Counted from the stretch's first letter, positions 1 through 14,500 are shown. The stretch: DNA of 64,000 nt from Echinometra lucunter (GCA_029962745.1 CM057158.1:15615173-15679172); one strand, 5' to 3'. Notes: generated by a model from the sequence alone, not told the origin. A program made the numbers and translations.

Positions 1-1512
1 ATCCAAGGTGATGGTGCCCCACCCTTATTACCAATACACCTCATCAATACACCTCATCCTTGTATTGGGATCATCATTTCAGGTAAATGGTTGAACGGGA
101 CACTTCGAAGATTCTGTCCTTATTATTGTCCTTGTATTTGCTCAGAGGGGACAGTGGGAACAGGATTGATGTTGACTGAGGCTTTTAAACCAAATGTGGT
201 TTCTTTTCAAAAGTGAGTGACAAGAGAAAGGGTATAACAAAGCTGTTCCAGGAGGAACAAAAGAAGTAAACTTTACAGATCTTTTGTCCAAATATCAAGC
301 TGGTCCAATCGATATAATTCTACATGTACAATCCTCCTGAAATTGTAAAGAAAGAACGTGTAAATATAATTATATGACACTAGTGGTCCCTGGACTTTTG
401 CGTTATTTTTATGTACATGTACAGCCAAAGAAGCGGAACTGTATAGAAAATAATAAGATTTTCTAGCTTTCACTTAGTATCATCATTTCTGAACTGTTTT
501 GCTTATAGATGATGGGATACTAAACTTAATTAAAGATGTTTATTTTTTTAAAATTCTTTTTGGGGGTCGTGATTGTAACTGAATTAAAATGGAAAAGAGA
601 ATTCATTCAGTAAAAGCCATTTCATGAATGCGTGTTATACTGGAACTTAATAGTCTCTTATCGCGTCTGATGAAAGACTTGTAACGCACGTCGTGCAAAT
701 ATTGTTTTAGAAATTTGGTCATTTTGAAGGGGAGGGTAACGATTTGTTTTATGGTGGATGGCTATATAATGTTGACTTGGGTCAACCAAAAATACACAGA
801 CATATAATGCAAGTACAGGAAATATGGACTATAAATGGTTTCATATCTCCATGTTATAACATGTGGTCGTGCAATAACTTTTTATTCTATTTGTCTGAAT
901 AGATATATATTCACAGACATTCATTACGTACAAATTCCTCTCCTCAGCATCAATGCATTTCAGTAATAGTCAGCAAACCTTCTGACCCCCTCCCCCCAAT
1001 CCGGCCTCCACCGCATTACCAACATTTCTTTATTATTGTTGTTATTATTATTATTATTGTTTACTATTTTTTATCAATAATGAAAATTGGTCGAAGTTCA
1101 CTGTACCATTTTAAGGTTGATTCTCGCAAAAGAGAAATGTAAATTTAGCATTGCCGCGCATTCCAGTATTCCAAGAACTTTAATGCCTATTGTAAGAGAT
1201 ACAAAAGCTTTTTTACGATGCGGGTTGTTATTGTTGATGTTGTTCAAAGGATACAGGGGGTACTGATGTACTCAAACTCACCTTATAACCGCCAGACGAA
1301 GGAGAGTGCTTATTATTCGATTTGATTTTATGCGGAATAGTAACGAATTAATGGAAACCAACGCCCTAAAGGTAAAATATTTTTTTAATCGAAGCTAACT
1401 GACAAAACAGATCAGCGCAAAGTTGAACAAATCGGACATGGAATAAGAAAGTTAAGCCAACATGAAATTTTCAGTTTTTGACACTAACATAGCTATTTGT
1501 GATATAATTTTT

Positions 1513-1710
1513 GGACAACTCTCAATAATGTTTTGAACACCGAATTTCAAAACATATTCTTTATTTTCTTGAAGAACACGTTTTCATTGTCCTTATCCGA
1601 AAAATGTTGTGGAGAAAATACTCCTGCAATATATTGGGTTTGACTTAAGGAAATATGCAAATCTCAATCAAAATGAAAATTATGTGTGTAAAAACATATT
1701 GAGAGTTGTC
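1513..1710. mobile_element. Palindromic repeat, 'gacaactctc' family
   Basis: The arm 'ggacaactctcaataatgtt' near 1514 is matched in inverted orientation by a segment ending 'gagagttgtcc' near 1710. The same arms flank the centre of the 14.5-15.2 kb palindrome, and a single arm occurs near 18043, so this is a dispersed inverted-repeat family. It has no coding capacity and is probably a MITE. Its outer boundaries are not resolved. Confidence 0.45.
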
Positions 1711-2596
1711 CACAAAATGATGTCATCAGTAGCTATGACAGGGTAAAAAATATGTCATATAGACAATTCCATGTGGGGGGGGGGGGGGTGAACTCATGTG
1801 TGTACATCGGCTGGCGTAGTTAGGCCACTGTGAATATACATTCATTGCTAAATTATATAAGGGTACAAAATAAAAAGGATTACTAGACTTGATCATGTTG
1901 ATGTTTAAAGTACAATAACATACAACTGATACAACCCTAAACGAGGCCAATGAGCAGGGAAAAAAGGAGAAAAGTTATTATTTGGAAGTATAACCCATGA
2001 TATGCATAAAAACTAAGTACACGGCTACAAGCAACACAGCCTGCAAATGTTCAATATTTCTGTCGAAATTTGCAGTTCTGCAGATAGAAACCCATACCAT
2101 GACGGCTTTTCTAAAAGGGCTATGTCGAATGATGTTCAGTATTTAGTGTTTCTCTGTATTTCTGTATTATGTCTGTGTGGCGAATGTATCACTCCTATCT
2201 TGCTCCACATCTTGAATGATGAGGAACTCTATGTATGTTACATAATCATATCCAACTCGACACACTTTCGTGCTGGAAAATGAAAGAATAGAATATGAAA
2301 ATATGACAGAAAGGAGGAAAGTCAATGCCTACTACCACACTGCATAATAATATAAATTATGATTTATCATCATCATTGCCATCCTCATCACAATCATCGT
2401 AATCATAATCGTCATCACCATCAAAATCACCAGTCTCTTCTTCGTCAAGCATGATAAAGTATCATCATTATCAATGTTTTATCATCGTCATAAATCATCA
2501 ATTATCACCACCATCACCCTTACTGTCATCACATGCATCATTCCTCATCACAAACACCACCATCCTCCTTCTAGCCCTCTTTCCTCTCTTCCTCCT

Positions 2597-2646
<50 letters not shown>
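2597..2646. repeat. (ATC)n microsatellite
   Basis: An uninterrupted ATC tract of about 50 bases. It produces spurious poly-Ile, poly-His and poly-Met frames. Confidence 0.9.
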
Positions 2647-2892
2647 CTGCATGCACTCTCCCATCCATGCTCCCATCCCCTGAAGATGCATAGATGAATA
2701 AAATGAAGACATGAAATAAAGGCAAGAATCACTCATCCACCGGTACATGAAAAGATCAGTTTTAATTGTTCAGTCTAACCCATCTTTATACACAAACCTA
2801 TCCCCTAAAATATGCTTTTTCTGTGGCTCAGTATGAAAAGGATATCATCATTCTGACCTCGCCTCTCCCTACTTCTATCCTCTAAGCATTCT

Positions 2893-3031
2893 GGGGAGCG
2901 TTTCATGAAGAGTTTTGTCGGTGAAAATCACCGACAAATGTTATAAGCTACTGAAAATCCTCGCATCTGATTGGCTGAAAGCAAATTAGTCAGTGAAAAT
3001 CACCGACAAAACTCTTCATGAAACGCTCCCC
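2893..3031. mobile_element. Palindromic MITE, 'ggggagcgtttcatgaa' family, copy 1
   Basis: The element begins 'ggggagcgtttcatgaag' and ends with its reverse complement. It also contains mirrored 'gtcggtgaaaatcacc' blocks and the internal phrase 'gcatctgattggctga'. Near-identical copies lie at 14589-14727 and 60617-60755, so it is a dispersed non-autonomous family of about 139 bp. No coding capacity. Confidence 0.8.
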
Positions 3032-5162
3032 AGTTCCTCTCATCAGTGTATAAGAAGAAACATTTAAAAATGCTCTAAAATTCTTTTCAAGACCATAAAA
3101 ATCACACCAAATATTCATGTCACATGTGTTCACACAGTTTTCATATAAGGGAAAATGCAACACAGCAAGTTAAAAGCTGGAATTTGTAAATTCGCCTTAT
3201 ACATGTACATGTTTAGTTTCAGTACATTGATTAACCAATTTGCATATACACAGTAGCTACAAAAATATGAATCAACATACATGTACAAGTGCTGATATAA
3301 CATCTCTATGATTTGCCTTCATTGCAATCAAAATATTCCTTCAAAACACCGCAAATCTACAAAAACAATCAAACACATCTCCATTTTTGTGGAACCTCTG
3401 AGCTTGTAAAAATATATTAAGACTGTACACAAAAATAATCGAGAAAACTAAATCAAACGTTTTGAACTATTAGTGAAGAGTTCATTATGTACTTTCTTAG
3501 AATGAAATTAATAATTATATGTAATTTGGTAATTAGGAAAACAAAAAAGTAGACACCTCATCAGTCTCCTGCTTACAATTAAAATGATTTTACTCTTTTA
3601 CATTATAAACATTACCGGTAGGTATTTGTGATACGTTACTAATAATTCTTTATTAAGGTTTTAATCAAATGTTTTGTTAACGCTATATCCAGGAAAAAAA
3701 AAAAACCTAAACAAAAGTGGATCAGTGAGTAAATATGTCATATCCATAGGCACCATGTGCTTTCTTGTTTCTACTGCACTCAAATGTTCAAAATCAATAA
3801 ATAGCAACATGTGAGCATGAATGTTCTAACGGTGACTTCTCAGACAGCTCTAAAGTAAAAAGTTTAAGTCTTGCTACTCTACATTTGACTTGGCTCATAT
3901 CCACAAGCAAATTCCATTCAAATCCAACTACAAAAAATGGAAGTTTCTTCATCATTTCTTTGTTTTCTTCATGAAAGGCATAAATAAGAACCACACTTTG
4001 GTGATATATCATCTAGTTATCTAAATATAGGTGCCATACATTTTTTAAAGTCTAAATATACAAGTTGCAGTGTAAACTCATTAGATTTGCATCATTGCTA
4101 GTCTAACTGCTTTTTATTCTAGCTTTAGCTAAGGGATACAGTATTAACAAGGAGCTATATGAAAACTTGACAAGAAGTTTTATTCCGATTTTCACTTTAC
4201 TTATCTGACAAAATATGATGGCCAGTAGTGGGTTGGGGTTCACTTTGATAACAGCTAATAACATCATAAAGTAATTATACCGTTTTATCATTTGAAACTC
4301 AATAAAAAAAAAAGTTATTATCTAAAGAGGAAGCAACAGTATTTTCATGGAGAAAAAAATGGCTATATCATTTTCTCTTCCCATTCATTCAACATATTTC
4401 CACATTTGATATAATTCATATACATATTCTTTCACAGTCATCACATTTGCTGCAAAAGAGTCAGATTTTATATGCCAACTGCCTAAACTGTTTAGTTTTC
4501 TTATTAAAGAATATATATGTAAAATTACAGAATTAACACTAAGTGGCATCATAGTTGTGAAAGTAAAAGAAACTTTAGCTTGAATTATCTGATTTTTTTT
4601 TCTTAGCTAATGACAAAATATGTTCATGTGCCCTCAAATCATAGTCATTATTATTAGTAGCTAACCACGCATTTTCTCTATTTACAAGTTAGTGCAATAA
4701 CAACTGTAATTTTTGATAAAAGAATAGCTAGATTACATGTAAATTGGTCTCCCACGACATATTGGAAAATATCAACATTATATATGTACACTATAGACAG
4801 CTTAAACTTCATCACAAAGAGCCATGACACACATTAAATAATTATACACTCTAAAACCAGATTCATTCAAATCCAACAATCATCTCAACAATATAGCTCA
4901 AAGCAAATACACATTCCAATGTGATTTAAGCAAAGTCTATTCAGCAGATACAAGGTTAATTCATGTTACCTAAGAAAGTATATTGCAAAAAAACAATGTG
5001 CTCATTCACATATATGACTACTTCTTGTTTACATACATACAAGTAGACACACGGATAAACATTAAAACAACAGTTATTTAAAATGGTATCTTAATGTACA
5101 AGACAGAGGAGTGGTATCACAGCAAGGATAATATTCCATCTAAAACCTGTCATACAATGGAG

Positions 5163-5168
5163 TTTATT
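5163..5168 (-). terminator. Candidate TPX2 polyadenylation signal AATAAA
   Basis: TTTATT on the plus strand reads AATAAA on the TPX2 strand. It lies about 270 bp past the stop codon, immediately after the last tandem copy of the terminal-exon repeat. If used, the 3' UTR would contain both extra repeat copies. Confidence 0.45.
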
Positions 5169-5189
5169 TCATACGCAAACACAGAAAGG

Positions 5190-5535
5190 GATCTTTTGGA
5201 ACATCTCAGAGAAGTTAGGACTACATGCATCCATGAGGGGTTCTAGACTATGCATGACATAGACTGGTTTGCAATACCTGAAGAGCAAGGCTCTAGGGTA
5301 CTTAAGTCCTGGTCCACTTTTGGAACCTATCAGAGAAGGTAGGACTACAAGCATGAGAGTAGTTCTAGACAATGCATAACATGGACCGGTTCGTAATATC
5401 TGGAGGACAAGGCTCTAGGGTAGTTAAGTCTTGGTCTACTTTTGGAACCTATCAGAGAAGTGTGGACTACAGGCATCCGTAAGTGGTTTTAGACTAGGCA
5501 TAACGTGAACTGGTTTGTAGTGTTTGATAGGTTGG
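5190..5535 (-). repeat. Tandem duplication of the TPX2 terminal-exon tail (3 copies)
   Basis: The block encoding the last residues of TPX2 (KPVHVMPSLKPL to SDRFQK, stop) is repeated twice more downstream of the stop. Repeat starts lie at about 5440, 5318 and 5194 on the plus strand, a period of 122-124 bp. The copies have diverged: one still reads KPVYVMHSLEPLMDACSP, but the intervening frames carry stops. They lie in the presumed 3' UTR. Confidence 0.8.
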
Positions 5536-8500
5536 GCTCTGGGTACCATATCTTCACGTCTCATCCTCTCCACTTCCCTTCTCTCTTCCTCTTCTTTGAG
5601 TTTCTCCTGCTGATAACGGCTCTCCCTCTCCTCAAGCTCCTTCTTCAGTTTCCATTGCTCAAATTCCTCGCGTTCCACGGCACGCCGGTCGGTGTTAAGT
5701 TCAAAGGATTGGATCTCTGTGGTCACAGAAATTGAAATACATAAAATTGCTAGTCCATTCTTTGACTAATATGCATTTGAAGTTACACAATCATCAGTGG
5801 TCTCTGCAAGTTTTTACCACCAACAAAACATAGTTAAGCCTCATTCACACATACCAGAGACAGCCTTTGTGGTAAATTGCCAGGGGGAAAAAAAAAGCAT
5901 GTGTTTCATGCTTCATATATGATGAAGAAAAGTGAGTATGCACAGGGAATTTATTACCTCACAGCTCCTTTATCCATTCTTACTTGCCATTCATTAACAT
6001 GTGTTTACCTGCCCCCCCCCCAAAAAAAAAAAGAAGCCACGGACAGCATCATATGTAAATGGACATTTTCAAACAATCATCTTTAATTCTGGTATGACGA
6101 ACAATAAATTGTCAGAGTCAAATGAAAAATACACTCAGTATTCTATACCAAATGTTCAAGCATATAAATAAAATTGTATTCAGTCATTTTGATAAATGAG
6201 TGTATAGTACTATAATGCTGTGGCAAATTCTCATTCGTGACAGGAATTATATAAAGCCGAATTTGATCAGCTTTTATTCTTCAAATTGGCAACACCAACA
6301 TTTTTATTTTATTGCTACATTTTTCTTATAAAACGTCATGTATCTGAAATGAATATAAATTGACAGAAATTATGATGAGAAGTCCAAAAGTTGCAAATTT
6401 GCAGGGGAAAACAGTGATTTTAAACCTTCTATCACATTGCCAATTTAAGAATTTTAATGCTTATTTTCCTTTAAAAAATTTTCAGCATCAAACAACGAAT
6501 ATTGACGCAACCAAAATGGGCACAGTTTGTGTAGAATTTTTTGCTCTTTCTGCTCATGTATTTGGTATGATTTTTCAGGGCTTTGCATCAAAAGATATTA
6601 GGCCAAACCACAAAATGTGGACCTCTGTCATGAATGGGTTAAATGCAATTCAACATCCTATAACACAAAGCATTTGAAGGGGTCACTGACAGACGGAGAT
6701 ATGTTTTTATCATTCAAAATTTTGCCTATGACCTTACCATTTACTTACACCCAAAGTTTTGCCGCTGCAATTTTGTTGTTGTTAATGCTATACCATGACA
6801 TGTGTGAATATGGTATTCCGGATCCATCTTACCTGTGAGTGGTTTGTTTGGTTTCTGAGGGACGAATGGTTCATGATACACCACATCAGCTGGTCTGGCT
6901 TTGAAGGAATTAGCTTTGGCTCTCTGCTCATTCAGTTGCTCCTCAAGCTGTATACAGGGGGAAAAAAAATCACTTTAATCTTACTGAATTGAAATTTCTA
7001 ACTGAGCATTCCACACCCATAACCCACAACAATTCACTTTAGTTATTATGTGATGGCATTACAACAGAAGGGTAATACCATCGTGTTGGGGCAACTTTTG
7101 TGACATACCAGAACTAAAAAATTGTGTCTCATTTGAACTAGGAAAATATGCACTGATAAATTAATCCCACCAAGGTTTACTTCTGAACCATCTTGGTGTA
7201 TTACAATTTCAGACCCGAGAGTCTATTGCCAATGATTATATGCGAAACTGATGTCTATGTTTTCAAAAAAATATAATGTGTTGCAATAAATTCATAAAGA
7301 TTTCCAATTCAAATGAATTACTATGGTAGAAGACCTACCTCACACTGACACATCAAAACTTAATCACATCTGAATTGACCTTCATTGTGAAATGAAACAG
7401 GTGATACTTCCACGTGATTTCATGACCTAACCCAACCGAATGACCAAGAAACAAAAGATCATTGGTCAATGGTCCCACAAAGTATCTTTTAAAATACAGG
7501 TGAAATAAATAAAAATCGCTGAATACCAATGTCCTTTACAGCATGTTCCATGCTTCCCTTTGTTTCACCCCTAAATGAGGAGTCCCACTTGGTGACCTAT
7601 GATTGATCATTTATGTCATAATGTGCAATGTGCGATTACTCTGGAAGTACATTAAGACACCCCCCCCCCCCCACCCCACTGTTATTTGTATTACTAGTAG
7701 CTTTGAGCTACTGCAAAAATGTCTAATCATTCTAATAATCTTCTTTTCTTCCTTTCTTATTGACGCATCTTTCTTGCCTCCTGGCAGCAAAAAGCTGTGG
7801 GCCAATGAAATTCTTCATTTCATTTCATTTATTTTATTTTCATTCCCAACAAATAAAATACAAAGTTTGATGTATATATGGAAAAAATATTAAATGAAAA
7901 ATAATTACTCTGGTATAAAGCATGATAAATGAATTTTTTAAAAGTTGGTGCAAAATATGACGTCATGATTTTGTCTGCGCAACTTGCAACTTTTGGCAAA
8001 ACTCTCATTTAAGTAAACGTTGATGAGTAATGCGCATAAGTGATGCAGCTTACCGCCAAATATGCAACACTCAAGAAAACACTACGGTTTGCCACAGGGA
8101 CTTTTTACTGGGTATCTGAATGAGCCTTAATAACGAAACACCTACAATTCAATACCCTCTTACTTTCTTACTCCACATCTCTGCCCTCTTACCTCCTTTC
8201 TCTTCATTAGCCACACTGAATGGCTCAGGTGTGGTGACTGGTTTGACCTACCTACTTACCTTGTTACTCCACATCTCGACTCTCTTAGCTCCTTTCTCTT
8301 TATTGGCCACACTGAATGGTTCAGGTGTGGTGACTGGTTTTGACCCACCCACTTACCTTGTTACTCCACATTTCGGCTCTCTTAGCTCCTTTCTCTTCAT
8401 TGGCCACATTGAATGGTTCAGGTCTGGTGACTGGTCTGACCTAACCACTTACCTTCTTACTCCACATCTCAGCCCTCTTTGCTCCTTTCTCTTCATTGGC

Positions 8501-11500
8501 CACACTGAATGCCTCAGGTGTGGTGAATGGTTTGACCTACCCATTTACCTTCTTACTCCACATCTCAGCCCTCTTTGTTCCTTTCTCTTCATTGGCCACA
8601 CTGAATGGCTCAGGTCTGGTGACTGGTTTGACCTACCCACTTACCCTCTTACTCCACATCTCGGCTCTCTTAGCTCCTTTCTCTTAATTAGCCACACTGA
8701 ATGGCTCTGGTTTGGTGACTGGTCTGACCTACCCACTTACCTTCTTACTCCACATCTCAGGCCTCTTTTCTCCTTTCTCTTCATTGGCCACATTGAATGC
8801 CTCAGGTGTGGTGAATGGTTTGACCTACCCACTTACCTTTTTACTCCACATCTCAGCCCTCTTTGCTCCTTTCTCTTCATTGGCCACATTGAATGGCTCT
8901 GGTTTGGTGACTGGTCTGACTTTCTTCTCTGGCATAGACACTGGTTCAAGGATTGGCTTGGCTTTGAATTGACGAGCCTGCAAGAGAATGATTAGAATCA
9001 GTGATGCAGAGGGTCTTGTTTACCTGAATGCATAGAAAGCAAGTATGGGCCTACAGATGAGCAACCAGTGAATCTATTGCTATGGCTGGAAGCCCTTTCC
9101 AAAGGACAAGATTGATCAAGTATTGAGCTTTATTAAAGGCACCAACCTGGATGCAAAACCAGAGCCTCAGTGTAACGAAACCATTGCTTTGTATACACTT
9201 GGAGTTTCTTTTTAAAGCAATGTAAGAGATAAAATATTTGTCTTCGATCCTCTGATTAGAATATTTGGACCAAATAATACTGTAAAACATTACAAAATGA
9301 ACTTGCAAGGCAAAACCACTCAAATGGCAAGTGATTTTAGCTCCAAAAATTCTTTAGAAGAGCTCTGAAAAAGCTTAATAACAACTGAGGGAAAAAATGC
9401 TTGAAGAGGGACTTTCTTTTCTACTATTGTTACAAAGGACTCCATTAAACAAAAAGTAATCATTGCAATTAACCCTTGAGTGAAGCATGACTATTGCAGC
9501 TTGGTTTTAACAGGACAGAAACTAGCTTACGATGCGACAGTATAAAGACTACATCTTTTTGATTGATGTCAAAACGGCCTACCTTTTCTTCTTCTTGGTA
9601 GATCTCCTGTATCTTAGCTTCCTTACGAGCTTGAATCTCTTTATCACGCTGTTCAAAGGAGAAGGGTTGTGTCTCGGTGGTCTTGTGTGTAGTCTGAGGC
9701 TTGAAGGGTACACCAACATGGAGGATTGGTTTAGCATGGATGATACGAGACTTGGGCTCCTAATGAAACCAAACATAAAAAGGGGTATGATGAAATTAGC
9801 ATAAAACATATGAAATATTAGCTAACAAACGGGATGAAATAATATGGGGAACATCATAACATGGGCAGATTTGCCTTGTTCTGTCATTACACAGACTTGT
9901 ATTCTAAACTACAGCAGAGGCAAAATTGAAGAGACATTTTCCATGGTCCAAGACAAAGAACCAAGCTTTTTCTCAAAGCATAATAACCTTAAATTCACAA
10001 CAAGTGTAGAAGAATATAGAAAAAAATACCTAAGGTAACCCCCCCCCCCCCGTGAAATGCGTGAACTTATATTCGCGTAGTAAATTGCGCATTAATTTGC
10101 TCTTAGTTTCTTGCTTGAATTAACTGATGCGATGATGTGACAGAATTAGTTAAGTTGTGCAAATCATCTCTGATATTATCGCAGACAATTGCCAAATTTC
10201 TCCATGCGAGGCAAATATTCTCTCGAAATGTTGTTTTGGAATATCAGAAAGGTTTACTGGATCTCGTTATCCCCCTCATTGCAACCAAAAACACAATGAG
10301 CCAGAAAAATCGCCGCCATGACATGCCACATATAAAGTTAAAACATCTCCCACCCTGTTTTATCTCATGAGCATGAATTGTCCAGTGGAAAAAGTTAAAA
10401 CAGAGAATAAAACGGTCTTCAGAATACCGTGTTATTGCATTTGGCATTTTTACGCGTTTGCGCACAATTTGCGCCAAGCATGCAACTTAAAATGCGCGGT
10501 TAGAAAGATAAAACAAAAGTTAAAACAGAGATAAAATTCCACCCCCCTTGAGATCTCGGCCGTCGATCGCGCGATCGCGCCGAAAATTGGCACACATGTC
10601 ACCGTGATGTCATCTACCAATTTTCGTAGTTAAAATTTACGAAATAATTTGTTAGTTAATTGATTATGCTAATTTATGCGTAAATCAGACTTTTTGCTAT
10701 AAATCACTAGATGAAACTTTGATATCTTATGTATTTCATTGTTTTTTAAATTTCTTATGTATTTCTTTGGTTTTTTTTACTTTTTTTTTTTTTTTTTCGA
10801 AGAAATTCGTCGGCAATACTATTTGGATCATAACCAGACTAAAACTAATTGATTTTGATCATTAATAGTAAAAATAATCATATATTTATGAATTTTTGCT
10901 GAAAACACAATTTGTATTGGATTTGTACATGAAATCACGTTTTTGAGCAATTTTTGATCCGACATGCGAGTACAAAATATTGCGTAACTTCGGAACTGCG
11001 TACCCGGACGTCATGAATTTGGTCTCACATCTAAGCGCGTTGCGGACATATCACGCAAAACGTCTAGGGGGTGGATTCCACCCCCCCCCCCCCAGCCTTT
11101 TTAGGGTTAAAACCTTCAAATGTTTCAAACCATGGCTACATACCTCAGGTTCTACAATGCTGTCCTCTTTCACCCTGACTCTGTTCTTCAGAGCAAAAGC
11201 AGGAGACTTGGGGCAAGTCAGTGCGTGTGGCTTGGCTGGAGCAATACCCTGCAAATCAAAATAGTTCAAACTCTTCTTAAATGAAGGCTCCTTTCGTGTA
11301 CTAGCTTGGACAGGAACAAGTGGATTTGGTATTTAGAAAAGTGCATATTCAATAAATAGTCATAGATGTTGATGAATTTTTAAACATACAATAACATAAA
11401 AAAGCTACAAAGGACAAAACTGGCAGCATTTCATAGTACCTGAAAATCCTTTCATTGTAAGATGTATAGCTGAATGTTGATTTTTCATTTAGATTTAGCC

Positions 11501-14500
11501 TGATATACTGCTACAAATTGTTGAAAGATGTGACATGAAAGATATATGCTAAATGTTGTTATTTTTTCAAAATGAAGTTTTACCCTGATACAGAACTACA
11601 AGATTTGAGAGAGTGGCACCACACACAAAAAAATATGTGGCAGTCTTTCTGCAGTAGTCTGAATTTGTACAGGGCAAAGGCGACGACTCTCCAGCTAGAA
11701 TAGACCTAAGGTTCATAAGAAGAACTTGAAGGATGTATAATTCACCACAGGTCCTTCTAGCATCTTAGCAGAAACTGGTCTGGCATGGAATTCATAATGC
11801 TCCTCTTTTTTCTCCTCTTCCTCCTGTGCCTTCTTTATCTCTCGTTCCTTCATCCGTTTCTCACTCTCCAGGTTGAATCCGATGGCCTTTGTGGGCTCCT
11901 TGTGGGTAGGCATCTTCAGTCCAATGTTCAGATTGCTCATCACCCGTGGGTTCACAGGCTTTGCCTTGAATTTGTAACTACAAAGAGAAAGATTTAGTGC
12001 TTTACTCGCATTGCTTGCACTACATGTTCTAGAGTGTCAGTTTAATGAGGATACTGAAGGATTTCGACTTACCAGCCAAAAAGAACAGAAATTTCCTCAT
12101 CATGGATAACAGGAAAAGTAATGAAAAGAACAATGGAAAGACCTCATATGTTAGTCACATATGCAGCAGGCTATACTGAAGAATCTCCATGGAACTTTTT
12201 CTTTTTGGTCTATCCATCAACTTTAGTGCATCTGATTACATCAAGTTTACACACATTAAAAGATAATCTAATTGGTCAAATGGGTGCCCAGTTACCTCTT
12301 GCCATTATATCAATTTTAATACTTTGCTGCTGCAGTTATTTTCCACAGGTGGTTTACTGTGGTGTGTCTAGTATCGTGTTTGGTGTTGTATTGGTTGGGG
12401 ATTCCATAAAACTGCTTTTAATGGTAGTAGACGTATTAGTACCTCTGCATCTCCTGGACCTCTTGGTCTTCTTTCTCAGCAGCACTCTGTACAGAGATAG
12501 CACGCTTACGATTCCTGCATTCCAGGTTGGGTGTCTTGGGACAGGTAAGCTTAGGCTTCTGGACTTCCTCTTTATGCATGGAATTATCTGAAAATACAAA
12601 GCATAACAGAAAGCATAGAGGGAATGGTTGAAGGATTGCCACATAAATTCAAAGTTCATAAAAAATTTTCTTTCATCAATACCTGCTTGTGATTTAAAAA
12701 AAGGATATTTGCGAGAGTCAGACTTGAAGGCTAACAAGACAACATCTCTGCAATATATATCTTGTGTCAAAATTGTGAAACTGAAGAAATTTTACATTCT
12801 ATTTTCATAAATATAGGGTTTATAATCATGTTCAGTTCCTTTGCATTAAAAAAAAAACACAGATTCTTGAATTCCAAGCAGTTTGGAATCCTCACTTCCA
12901 CAAAAGCATCTCTTATTTTCTTATCTGAAAAGAGAACACAATGTAAAATGATACCTTTGTGATCCCCACTGCGCCTGGTGTGAAAACGTTGTGGAGTCTT
13001 GTGGTGAAATTGCTGGATCCTTGTCGCCATGGAGCAGTAGGGTGAATTCTTGACCCCCTCTCCCTCACCTAGCTTACGTTTCCTGTTCTCTGTTAGCCTG
13101 AATGGTTTAGGAACAGTGGGACCATGTGGAACCTTGGCCTGCAATAAAGTCAAGAATGAAAATAGATCAAACAGAATTGGTTTTACCTGTGAGAAGGCAC
13201 TTTTCATTGCTAACCCCAAATCAAAAGAAAAAATTTGCCTATTCATTTGTTAAACATTCAACCTGAGGAGGTAAGAACTTCATAGCACTTTAGTTTTGCT
13301 TTTATCATGTTGCTGACTAGCTAAAAGCAAAGAAATCTGACAAAAAGTTTTTGAGGGCCTACTAAATTGTAATAAAGTTTAAATTTCACATATCCAACAA
13401 GATTTTATATAATTATAAGCCATCCTGATACACTGTCTGCTACTGTCTACTAAGAGACAAAAAGGCATTATCTGATTTTAAAATGACAAGTGTTAAAACC
13501 TCGGACCTCCCAACCTTTCTGACTGAAATATAGGGATGATTTTACTCAAAATTAGGAAAGAAACAGCATTTCCCATGGGAGTGAGTAGTAAATTCATTAA
13601 GAAAAATAGGAAAATTATATCGAAACAAGAGCTTGGAATGGTCAAAATTCAGATCCTTTCCTCCAAATTCAGAATGGTTGGGAGGCCTGAACCCTTTTGC
13701 CTATTTGCAAACAATGCAACATACCGGTGATGTTCTTCCCTTGCGTAGCTCAGTCTCAAAGTTCCTTGCATCTTGGCGAGTAGCCATGGGATGCTCCTTA
13801 ATCCTCTCATCCGTCTTAAACGCGAACCCTACAGGCTTGGTGGTCGGAACGACAGCCTTGACAGCATGGTAACCACTAGATTCCTGGACCATCTTGTATG
13901 AGGCCTGGGCTTGTTTCTTGCGAGCCACTAGCTGCTTACGGAACCCTGCAATCCTTTCCATCTCCATTTCCTCTGTGGTCTTGAACTGGGTGCCAGGTTT
14001 GGTGTTGTTACGTCTAAAGTAGGATCAATTTTGTAGAAGGTTAGAGTTGGCACATTTTCACTTTCTTACACTAAAGGGCTTTCTATGAAGGATATTTTAC
14101 ATGTAGCTATGCTTGGCATTTTCGTACAAACTACATGTACATGCCTACAGGGATAACTAATGTGACTTTGGGCATGACACAACATTTGCTCCTGTGACAA
14201 TTGCTCCTGTCTTAATTTCTCCAAAAACGTAGGGTTAGCGTTAGGGTTGTGATAGGAGTTTTGGCTCAGAATAATGTGAGGATAAGGATTAAAGTTAGTG
14301 TTAGATTTGGAGTTAGGTTTTATGTTTTTCCATTTAAGCAATTGTAGCTGGAGCAAACATCATGAAACCGACCTTTTGAACAATTAATGATGATAAACAT
14401 TTCTTGAACATAAGAGTTTTCCGCATCCACTTTGTTCAGCCCATAATATGGATTTAGCAAACTATAAATCAAAGTGACATCCACAAAACATTTAAAGGAG

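Larger units (their letters stand above)
1..5162. other. Intergenic DNA downstream of TPX2
   Basis: No gene could be supported here. Open frames are short and lie in simple or dispersed repeats. The stretch holds a palindromic repeat with 'gacaactctc' arms near 1513-1710, a G run at 1775-1788, an ATC microsatellite at 2597-2646 and a 139-bp palindromic MITE at 2893-3031. The rest is AT-rich sequence in which I see nothing. Confidence 0.6.

Noticed and set aside
2451..2725. Poly-Ile, poly-His and poly-Met frames
   Set aside because: Translation of an ATC microsatellite.
6360..6677. 105-codon open frame in TPX2 intron 13
   Set aside because: No domain and antisense to the host gene; likely chance.
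8166..8921. CRISPR-like regular repeat spacing
   Set aside because: The 96-bp units are contiguous copies of coding exon sequence without unique spacers, in an animal gene.
8120..8995. 291-codon plus-strand open frame with eight-fold repeated peptide
   Set aside because: It is the antisense of the TPX2 exon 12 tandem array. It stays open only because the 96-bp period is a multiple of three, and it has no recognisable protein features.
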